Of a DNA stretch of 64,000 nt, positions 42,501-54,500 are shown one piece after another. Under the pieces are notes generated by a model that saw only the letters and a list, made by a program, of their open reading frames with translations, was not told the origin of the DNA and made no database searches. The DNA comes from Formicarius rufipectus. Lineage: Eukaryota > Chordata > Aves > Passeriformes > Formicariidae. Location of the stretch: the NCBI GenBank assembly GCA_013399695.1, contig VXAU01004757.1, positions 523,277 through 587,276 of the forward strand, read 5' to 3'. The stretch's first letter is position 1. Each line of letters starts with the position of its first letter. The translations under genes were made by a program, and so were the position numbers.

Positions 42501-45500
42501 ACAAACTCCCTCTTTTTTTTTTCTTTTTCCTTATTTATGGATTTTGGTCCACATTCTTTTTCCATCATTCCCTTTGCAAGGCCTGTAGCTTCACTTTTGT
42601 GCTATTACAATAAACAGTGTGACCTTTAGCATGTTTCACCACTTTTTAAAACTCCCAACCAATTTCACAGAATTAGCTACAGCTGCTAAAGTTCAGGTTT
42701 GCATTTCGTTTAGGTTTTTTGTCTTGTTTTGTTAAACATACCTTTGTCATTGAGCTTCAAACCAGCAGCTACTGCTTCATCCATTGTGCATGATGAGTCT
42801 ATCAACTGCAAAACAAAAAAAAAGTCAACTGCTAAGAGGAAATATTTAATACAGTTAAACAGAGGCAGACAATACTGGATCAGCATAAATGAAATACACC
42901 TTAAAAAACCCACCCTAAATACACATGTATTATGAAATTCAAGAAAAATCTACATGTACCAAATCAGCCAGACTGATCACATAAGCTGTATTTGGAAACA
43001 CTTTGAAACACATACAGGAAAACATTTTTAATGCAATTTTATTTATTATCACTTTTTCCCTACTTCACAAATACATCATGCAGATTTTCCTAAAAGCTTT
43101 TTTTCAAAGACTATTCAGTGTTATTATCACAAAACAATACACAAAAAATTGTTTATTAACACAAAAAACATCTGTATACTGTTGTCACATTGGTCCATTT
43201 CCTGTAAGTGCATGCATGAAACCTACAACACCCATCAAAGTTTATCTACACTTCCTTGCAATCCTAGATTCTTTCTCCATCCACATGTAATTTCAAAATA
43301 GACTCTTTTTACAAATTGTATATAGAGACTTTCAGAATGATTTTTGCAAGTGAGCTAAGTGCAACAAAAGCAAATAGCCTGAAGGTTACAAACATGAAAA
43401 GCACAAAAAATGAAGTTACAGGGAAACCTGATTCCCAAGTATCTGTCAAGGTTTGGAAACAGCATATTACAATTTTGCTACAAACACAGACTTTGCTTTT
43501 CAAGAAGCGTGTAATTTTTCCTTAATAGCCTTCATCAGTTGTGTAAGGTTTGCCAGGACAGACTGTTCTAAATCCTTCATGAAGGAATAGATTTGTCCAG
43601 TATTGTTCTGTTCTCCTTCAAAAATGCTGCAGGTGTACAATTGTAGATAAAAATTTGCACAGCCTACACTTTCTACAAAGTTTTGCTGATAGCTTCTCTA
43701 CCTTATAATATTCTGAAAACAAACACCACCAGCAGTACACACTGCTCAGTAGCTACACCACAAAACAGCAGTGAGACATGCCACATATCATTTCTAGCTA
43801 CTTTCTAAGCTACAACAAACTTACCAGTCTTTGGGTCAAATAAATTCTAAAAAGCCAAAAACTGAAAAATCAAACAAACAAACTAAAAAAAACACAATCT
43901 CAACATATACAATTCTTTTGTTCTTCCAAAAGTAAAGGAAGCCTGCTTGATCCACTGGGAAAAAAACACTCAGCAAGGAGCACCAGTAAAACATCTGTGT
44001 TTCTTTAATGCTGCTTCAACAACGAGGAAACAGACTAATTGAAACACATTTAGCTTTGAGAACTATGCTAGTGAAAACCTATTTACGTATCAGCACTTAA
44101 AAGAAAACTTGTTAAAAACACATATTACTGTACTGAAATAATTTTACTGTAATGAGTTATCATAATGCTACTGTAGATTTGCACTGTACATTTGACAGTG
44201 GCCAGAAGTATACCACATTCACATGTCAGCATAATCAGAATAAATGAGAGTGTTGACTTACTCTTTTTGCCTCATGGAAGTGCTAGAGTCTCTGTACATC
44301 AAATGCCATAATTGCAGGGGTGCAATATTTCACCTACTAAAGCAGATGGTGATGATTTCACTCATTCTGCCTTTAATCAGTTAGCTGCACTCCATCGATG
44401 GTAGTTATCAACAGTTATCAGCAAAACCAGCTAGAATTAAGTTTAAATGCCACAACAGAAAGAAATAATAGAAAAATGTTCTATACACTGAAGTTCACTG
44501 CTGTTGAACTTACCTAAGGGTATTTATATAGTGTCTGGGAATATATACTACTTTTCATATGTATCTAAGTGCCCATTTATGTACTCACATGTATATGGAA
44601 ATGTTATGTGGCTGTTCCTCCTCTAAAATACGTTACCTTTATACACCCTTTTGATATCAACAAAATAGCCACAAAGACTTGTACTGCGTGTGCATGGCAA
44701 GGTTTGACTGGGGGTGAGGCAGGGGGAGGTCTGTAGGGGTGTCTTCTGTGAGGAGCTGCCAGGAGCTTTACCCATGTCTGACAGAGCAAATACTGGCTGG
44801 CTCCAAGACAGATCCACCACTGGCCAAGATTGAGTCCATCAGCAACGCTGGCAGCACCTCTGGGATAACAGAGTTAAGAAGGATGGAGGGAAGGGAGGAA
44901 CACATGTAGCAGGAGAGAGGAGAGGGAATCCATGAAAGAAACAACCCTGCAGACACCAAGATCAGTGAAGGAGAGGGAGGAGGTGCTCCAGGCACTAGAA
45001 CAGATTCCCCTGCAACCCATGGTGAGGTAGGCTGCCCCCTGCGGCCCATGGAAGTCCACAGTGGAGTAGAAATACACGTATAGACCATGGAGGAGACCAC
45101 ACCAGAGCAGGTGGGTGCTGGAAAGAGGCTGTGACCCCATGGGACATCCATACTGAAAGCTGGCTCCTGGGAGGACCTGTGGACCCACACAGAGAGGGGC
45201 CTGTGTGGGAACAGGTTTGCTAGCAGGACTTTGTGACCCTGTGGAAGGGACCCACACTGCAACAGTTTGTGGCTGAAAGACTATAATCTGCAGAGAAGAA
45301 CTCTCAGCAGAGAAGGGGAAGAGTGCATTGAGCCCTCCCACTGAGGAGGAAGGAGCAGTAGAGACAACATGATGAACTTATGGCAGCCACCATGCTGGGC
45401 TCACCTGCACTGCTGGGGTGAGGGGGAGGAGGTAGGGAAAAAAAAAATCAGGAATAAAATTAAGCCCAGGAATAAGGGAGAAAAGGGGGGGAAGGTGTTT

Positions 45501-48500
45501 TAATCTTTGGATTTATTTCTATTTCCCTTGATCTGACTGGTAATAAATTAATTTTCCACTAGTTAAGTCTGTTTTGCCCAGAACAGTAACTCATGATATC
45601 TGCTCCTCCTTCTCTTGATCCGAGTCTCTCACTCTATTCTCTCACCTATCCAGGTGAGGAGTAGAGTGACAAAGTAGCTTTGGTGGGCACTTGGCATCCA
45701 GACAAGGTCAACCCACCACAAGGCTGCTCCCAGAGCCTTCTGAATACTGCCTATGAAACAGTCATCAAAATAAAACAAACAACTGAGCATTATTACTTTT
45801 AGTAATTCTTGGTCACTTCTTTGGGGAAAAAGTTCCTTCAGTGTTTGCAGCTTTGAGTCTCTGATGTCTTCCTCCACACCCTTCTTCACAGTTGGTTGCT
45901 GATTCCCACCATTTAGAAACACCAGCTTGGGTAGTTCGTCTTCGGACTCTTCATCATCAGATTGTTCAGAGCTATGATACACAGAGGAAGAAAAAAAAAA
46001 ATTAAAACTTTTTTGCTTATGACTGTTTTACTCTACCAGAACATTACTATACACTAAAACCAACAGGATTGCACAACATGTGTTTAAATGCATTCAGTAA
46101 CACTGAATCAATCCATACCTAAAGTGATACCTCTATTCAGCACAGTCAGGCATGTATTAAGTACAATATCCTGTTTGCACTAAATACATTTTTCACTTCG
46201 CAAAGGGAAGAAGAAAGAAAGAATGAACAAAGGTAATACTATGTCTTCCCCTCATACTGTGCTATTTAAAAGGTTACTTGCCAATTTAGCAACAACCACC
46301 TTAATACATTTCATCATTTCAGCTACCTGAATGACATTAGTGTACCTCCAGTTTGCCTCAAACAGTCTTGCTAGTGTTTATTTGCCCAACAGATAAACAG
46401 ATGTGGATTAAGATCTTTGTAAACACTTTCCAGGTGCAGTATCAACTCTGTCCTAGTTTTCAGGTCACTGAGAAAGAAAACTCAAAAATCAATCTAAATG
46501 AAAATACTAACAATGCAATTATCCTATTTTTTCCTATCAGGGAATAACATATAGATACTGGTCAACAAGGCCAGAGTTGCAAACATCATAAATCTTGTCC
46601 TCTCTGTATAGTCACATTCTTATCAAGTGTGAAGAAACACCCATTTAACTGCTAAATGACCCAGACCCACAAAACATTGTGTTATTCTTTTTTTTCCCCA
46701 GACAGAGTCCACACAGTGACTCTGGTAGCAATGCTTGTGGCACACTTCCTTTAAGGAAAGACATACTTTCTACTCTACACTTCCAGCTTTCTGTTCTATT
46801 CCTTGTCAAGAAGGAGGGAAGCTAGGATGCTCTTAAAAAAGGAAGACACACAAACAAAAGAAATCACAAACCCCTCAAGCACTATGTAACACATGCACTA
46901 AAATGCACAACACAAAGACCGTCAAATAACTGATTCTGTGCAAAGCCAGGCTAAATTCAGTAGAAGCCATTGCTCCTAAGCCTGGACAGATGCAAGCTAA
47001 CTCCTATCACACTCTCACATTGTCTATTAAATCAGTCAGAACAGCCACTTGTGAGAAGCTTAGTGGGTTCCATACATATCAATTAGCACCGGAGACAACA
47101 CACCGTGCTGAAGTCTTGGACGCTGGGGTGCATGGTACATAAGAGATTAGTGGCTACACAGGAATACTGAAGAGTAGAAGAGGGTGTAGCTTTACATTCG
47201 TTCATCAGTCCCACCAGGAGTCACTTTAGTGTCTCTCTCTCATTGCCAGCAACCACAATACCGTAGAGGAATAGCAAGCTGTTGCTCTGCAAGTTGGATC
47301 CTGCATGGCTTATCAGCATTGGCTCCACATGGTAAAAACCACTTGTCTTGCTTCCACGTGGGCTTGATCCCAGAAGCAGTGCAACGACATTTACACAGCA
47401 CTGCACACAAGCCAATCTGGTGCATGCAACCAGCTGGCCATCCTGTATCCTTGCACAATCTTCAACTTAAACCACAGAGAGAGACAGGAGCTCACTCTAC
47501 TAACTAACATTTTTCCTCCTTCTCAAGCAGCTGCCTTAAAGCTGAAAAACTCTGAGGAAGATGCATTACAGAATAAATTAAAAATACAGAATTTCAGATA
47601 ATAGTGGTAGGAACATGCATTATTTCACTTCTGCTAACAAGCCTGCTTAGTTCTATGCTCTGTGTAGGACTGAAAATCTGACAGGAGACTGCACCTGTTA
47701 GGGCTGTGACTCCCATAAAAGTTTTCCATGGAATAGTTCAACCAAACTATCAAAAAAAGCAGGCTAAGCCATCTTGTTTTGCTTAGCACAAGAACACTTA
47801 AAGGGCACAGACAATTTCCACAGAGACATGTGACTAACAAGGATTTCTTTAAACCATTCCAAATGGTTGCAGATGTCTGTCCACATCTTGTCTCACCTGC
47901 ACTCTTATTGGTGCACTTTTAGCAAACACACACACGACTCCTGCACAATGGCTCTTCCCTCCCAGTGCATTTAAAAATATAGATTTCCAAATCACTTAGA
48001 AAGAATGCTTTCTTTAAGCATAGCAAACACACCATGCAACTAATAAGTATACCTCGGGAACTCACACTACACACTGAAGCTCTACTTGCTTTCCTGCCCA
48101 CTACAATTTCACTTTAATAAGAGAAACAAGCTAAAATCAACTTCAACAGTTTATAATTAATAAAGCGAATATTTTATGATTAAGCTTTCAAGTTCCATTA
48201 AGAGGATTTCAGAGAGACAAATGCGGAAACATACTAATGCACAAACATCACAAATATCATTCAACATCACAGAACTCCTCCCTCTGGGAAAACACTTTAG
48301 CTGGATACTTGTTGCATGGAAGTCCAGTGGAGTTCACTTAGGGGCAGGTATATTACAAAGGAGTAAACCAGAACCCAAACTAGCCTCTGATTTTCAATTT
48401 GGTATTTCACCTTAGAACCACATCATGTTGGACAACCAATACAAAAGCCTGGTTTGAAGCTTACATTACGGTCGTGTCTCTCCTCGGAGCCCTCTTTTCT

Positions 48501-51500
48501 TGCACAGCACTGAAGTGTCTTGGTTCTTCATCTTCGGTCTCTGACGATGCGTCCAGGAACTGTACACCCCGCTGATGCTTGAAATAAGATTGCTTCTTTG
48601 TCCTCTGAGCTTCGGGAGTTTCTGGGATGGTAGAATACTCTGTGCATGCCATTTCAACAGGAGACAAAAATAGGAGACAATGACTTGTAACTTCAAATAT
48701 TTATTTGTACTTAAAGCATCAAGTAGCTGTGATTTCTTCTGTAGACACACCAGCCATTCAAACAGAACTCACATCCTTATGCACAGATAATTCCTGACAG
48801 CTGTATTCCTTAAAGTGGTAACCTACCTGGCAAAGGATCTTCAGCCCTCTTACATCAAACAAGTAATTTTTATACCAAAAAGTTTAAGAGAACATGTATT
48901 TTAGGTTAATACCTACTTATTAATACATGTTTCTTTTTTGAGCAAAATAATTTGAATTACTTCCAGGATGATCAGGACCTGGATAGAAACATAAGCATAT
49001 GACTGAAGAGAGGAAGACTGATGCATGGAGCAGAGAACGTGACAGCTGCAGAGAGCATTTTCTGTATGAAAGAAATCTTGCAGAAAACAAATTTAAAGTA
49101 GCTTACTGGGGCAGCACTGGATGAAAAAAAAAATCCTAGAAGTACAAGCAATTTATTGACACAGGAAGCTAACAGGTTTTGAAAGAGAAAGGCACTCAAA
49201 CTTTAAAAAATAGGATACCCAAGGTTACAGAGTGCTCTACAGAAAAGGAAGAAAACAACTTTAAAATGGAGTTTAATAGTGGTTAAAGAGATGGGGGTGA
49301 GTGTAACTTGAACTTAGTATTTATCAGGAAACTTATATAATAGTGGTTAAAGAGATGGGGGTGAGTGTAACTTGAACTTAGTATTTATCAGGAAACTTAT
49401 ATAATAGTGGTTAAAGAGATGGGGGTGAGTGTAACTTCAACTTAGTATCTATGAGGAAACTTATATAAGGGGTTAATGACAGTTCCAGAAAAGCAATCAC
49501 CAAAGCTTTAAGACTTTGGGTTTTTAAAAGAAACTTCCCTGTCTGACCATGAAGTAGCAACCCTGGCAGTCACACTTAGACCCTCTCAGCTGGGATCGAG
49601 GCTCCTTTGCAGCTACACACCTACACTCACACTCAGACCAGGTTTCCCATAGCAAAGTCTCAGACATCCAGATTCTTAATATAATTTAATCATTATACAA
49701 TAACTAACAAAATAACTCCAACAGGTGTCTCCGAGGAGGGACCCTGAACAAAAGAAAATCTGGGCTTTAAATCCCCCACAATTTAAGTGGGGAAAAGATC
49801 TGGTCATTGGTTCCTGCTGTGTCCTTCAGTGTCCAGTCACCTGGCCCTTGCCACAGGTCACCAGTTCATGACCTCCTGCCAGGCTTCTGCCCCTCCAGAG
49901 CTCAACTTGCAGCTCACACAGCAGCTGCACCCCAAGTTACCTGCACTGAACTCAAGAGGGTGATCTTAGCCACGCACAGCAAAAACCCAGGATAAGGGAC
50001 ATGAGAGTTAGCTACAAAACTCCTGGCAAAGTTGTGTTTCAGTATTACAACTGTCTGTTTAAGTCCGGTCATAGAAAGATCTTAAATCACCGTAACACAA
50101 AAACAGAGTCATCAGCATCCTCTCCCCTGTTAACACAACCATCCTTTCTTAAAACTCATGTGTCTGTAAACCAAACACCAGTGGTGCTCTTAACTTGGGA
50201 ACCAAAACTTCGGCTGGAAATAAAGGTAGTTTCTTCTGCCTCCCTTCACTAATGCAGAACCTTGTTGAATCAAATGATTACAGAGTGCAACACCAGTTTT
50301 CAAAGCTGATTTGCCAGCTGACACTAGACACAGGTGAAGCTAGAATAAATTAATCTGGTAAATGCAGAAATGAGCTACACAGTGTCTAACTGCCTTATCT
50401 GTGATAAAAGACCTCAATCTTAACTGAATTACCATGAAAAGCTAAAGCTTTTCTATTACTTTCAAAACACAACAGGGGATTACCATAATGATTTTTAGAA
50501 AACGGAAAAGCCTCACTTTGCAAATTAATCTTATTTGGAAAGCCCATACGCATGTAAACTCAGGAATACCTAAAAAGTATTAGTTCTGAAGCAGTAATAC
50601 ACCGTACCAAGACAGACCTCCCTGCATCCAAAATGAACATGTTGGCAGTAGAAGGCTCTTCAGCAGTACCTTTTTCTATCTGTCCACTTTTGGAAGGTGA
50701 TGTGTTGCTTCACATGGTGATACAGTTGCTTCATCTGAAAACCATTTAAATTTTTAGATGAAGAAGGGAGAAGAGCAAGAGAAACCTTTGGGAATGTTAT
50801 AAAGTTTGGTTAGCAGAGCAAGGGCTACCACAATACAACAGAAATACAAGATGCAAAAAAAGATGTGCATATCAAGGGAGATCTATAAGAAACTCAAGAA
50901 GTTCACATCTACACTGAATGAACAGACTTGATCAAGCCAGTTTTCATGATCCCTGCCTTGTAGGTTAGATTTAATTCCAAACATATTTCTCCTGGAAGCA
51001 GCATGGCACAGAAATGACTGGTACTCACAATAACTTCACTAAAAAGATCCCTATCAGATTTTAAAACAAAACAAAAACACAAGAAATTTTACAAAACAGA
51101 GTACAATTTGAAATATATATTTTTTTTCTTCATAGTATAAACCTTCGGTGAGGTTTATATTTAAATAAAAAAAGAATATTTTCTGTTTCACTTGGTGATT
51201 TCTCATTTTATTTCGCAATCACTGTCTAGTCTTTGGGACAACCCCTAATTCCCATACCTTTAAAACACTGTGTGCACTGGGAAAAGAAACACACACACAC
51301 ACACACAAACAAACCAAAAAACCCCAAAACAAACAAAAAAATCCCAAACACAAACTCCCAAAAAACCCCAAACATTCCAACTCTCAAAGAAAACCCAGTC
51401 TTTCCTCCTCCCTCTCTTGCACTGAACAAAATTCCTTATTAAGGGGTGGGGAGGGAGAAGTGGAAATCACACATGCAATAAAGAATTCTCATATTTAAAG

Positions 51501-54500
51501 CAAATTATAACCTTGCAGAGTAGTAACAGATTAAAGTTATTGCCACAACATGTAATTATCGGACGCAGAATTTTCAGATTCTTGGCAGTTGAAAAGAACT
51601 ACTAAGGAATGCCTGCAATCGTAAGACCAGCATTTGACTCTAAGACCAGAAATGAGAACACACAGAAGTATCCCTACCTGTAGACATTAAATCAAAAACA
51701 AAACCCAACAATAATCCATTTTTGCTGTCACAAGAAGAGAACACACTGCCCTGTAATTCTAAACATAACCTCCTACTCAAACTAAATGTCACACTCTGAG
51801 AAAGCCAGATTCTCTCCCAAGTAAGAACAGAACTGAGGTAATATTTCAGTGCTTACCACCTTGACTAACACTGTCCAACAAACATTGTCAAATGGAAAGT
51901 AACTTCCACCTAGTTTTGGGAAGTAGTATCAAGCATATGCTGCTCAAGTTCACAAGCAAATAAATATTCCATTTTCAAATTAAAGTATTAATCCTAAATG
52001 TCAATGTTACTCTAAGATGCTTCTTAAATTGGTCCTTTTAATATTACTATTACTCCAACTTATCTTCCTGTGAATCCTCAGAAAAGTTCACTAGGCACTG
52101 CAGGTATCACCAGAAATGCTTTAAGTAGAATTATACTCTATGAACTGAGACATAGGCAAAACACATTATTTCCTCAGATTATAAAGGAAATAACTATAGG
52201 TGAGAACAAAAAAGTGCACTCCCAGTAAGTGAACTCTTAGCACTGTAGTCTCAAAGTGCAGTCATTTGGGATATATATTCAAACAGTATAGGGAAAATAT
52301 CAACAAAATCAACCATCAATAACAGGATTACATATTGTAGCTTAATCTATAACTTTTATTTCAATTTAATTGTTGAAGCTTGAATAAAAATCTAATTTTG
52401 AAGTTAATGATAGTTATTCTAATAGTTATGCTCCTTTTCTACAACAGGAATAATTTCATTATCCTAATTCACCAGACTATTTACATAATTAAACATGTCT
52501 AAATGATAAGAAGATGTTTCATAATTTTCTTAACAGACTAGTATTAACCAAACTACTCAGTAATACTAATTTGTACAAAAAATTTGTACTAAGCCACTAC
52601 TGTGCATTTTTCCTGCTCTTTACAGATATTTTTTCCCAAAGATGAATGAAATTAAGACAATTGTATCTCTTCGTCAGATGCATATTTCAGGACACTTGAC
52701 TAAACAGGAATCAGAAGAAATCCCTAGGAAACTATACTGAACTATTTGTGCTCCTGAAGGAAAAAGTCTGATTTTAAAATTTTTACATAGACAATATGAT
52801 TACACATTGTCACACAAAACAGGACCAAAAAAAGTCATCAGCTATTTAGTTTTTTTGTTCATGTAAGTGAAATAAAGAACACTCCCCTCTTGTTTCCCCA
52901 GTTTCTTCTACTACTATTTTGTTAATCCACTTTGTCTTCAGAAGAAATAGGAGTAATTCCTATCCTCACATGATTCATTGAGCATTAGGGCAAGTTATTT
53001 TTGCTTAACTTAGTGTAAACTGCTTTTTGTACAGAACAACTCAGAGGGCTGACTTGTTTGTGTATTTAGCAGTAGTGAGCACACAGTGCTCTCCATGACA
53101 AAATCTGAGTTTTATTTTTTGTTAAATTCTGTAGAAAGTGTGATTTTCAAAATAGTTATTAATTCTTTTAAGTAAATTTGAAAATAAGGTAAAAAAAGTC
53201 ACTAAGCTATTTCAGTTTCTTTAACCACTCAGTATCTGTGGAAGATGAATCACTATGTAAATGCAAATCACTACTAATTACATCTCAATTTTAAATGTTA
53301 ATTAGCATCCCGGTTCTACATCAACACCTGGTCTCTTATTTCTGTTGGACACTTGTAACTTTGCCTGCACTTGTACTCTGCTCAGTTTTGCTGTTAGGTA
53401 CCATTACCCACTAGTCTCCCTCACAACTACTCAATCTTCCACTACAGTTCTTTTAGGTTGCCCTTCATCTTTCATTATCTCATATTTAAACACACTCATC
53501 AATTGAATATTGCATCCCTTCTCCTCCCCAGTCTTACCCCTCTAGAATTTAAGCCAAGGGAGACCAGTATTTTTAAAAACAACACGCTCCAAAGTTTGTT
53601 GGCAGTTATGATCTAGCTACATGCCTGCACTGACAAAGTCCACAGGCAAATTAAAGGAAGAAGTATAACATTATAATAAAATGAATCACTGAGACAACAC
53701 ACAAAACAAGCACCACCGTCCATTATTTCACAACTACACTCACAGTTCAAGAAAGGTCCCTACACTCAGGTACCTCCTACACAGCACAAGACAGTGATTT
53801 ATCACAAACAGGAAAACAACACCTATTCCAACACCTGTTACACTTCCTCAGAGTGCCTGTTTCTCCATACAACCACTACAAATCACACACCTGCAAAAGT
53901 CAGAACTAACAGTTCCTTGCTTTTTCTGTTAAGCACCTGTCACCAAAACATTGTTTCGCTAGTGAACTGGCAACTCAACTCCAGGCTGGCAACTCTCAAG
54001 CCAAGACTTAGGAGGTTTTACACATACCTTTTTTAAACACAAAACACTGATTGATAGTTACTAATGCAAATAAGACAGCACTCCAGTCAACTGAAAACAG
54101 ACAACCTGCAAAACCCAAAACTGACTGAAAAGTAACTATTTATTGTAATTCTGACTTGGCTCAACCTTCAAGAGGAACTTCTCCTTGCACATAAAAGGTT
54201 CTCTGTTATCACACAGATAAGGTATAATGATAAACTACTTTCCACTAAGAGAAAGTCCTGTGCAAAACAAACGTACTTAAACATCATCAACAGGTATTGT
54301 TGCTCCATTTCTGAGTAAACACATAGAGTGTCTGACCTTTCCAATAACACTTATATCTTGACAGCCGTATCAGAAATTATATGGACTGTCCGAGAAACAT
54401 CAAATAACGAGCAGTAATGTCTGTTCTCCCAATCTTACTCCTCCAGTCACAAAAGAGCTACTGGTGAATGCGATTGTGCAGTCAACAGCCATTTCAGTTG

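Noticed and set aside
44768..45341. Two overlapping - strand open frames of about 160 codons
   Set aside because: They lie wholly inside the + strand ERV LTR, which is noncoding; open frames arise from its internal repeats.
49277..49468. Direct repeats suggesting a CRISPR-like array
   Set aside because: Units are contiguous with no spacers, in a vertebrate intron; this is a minisatellite.
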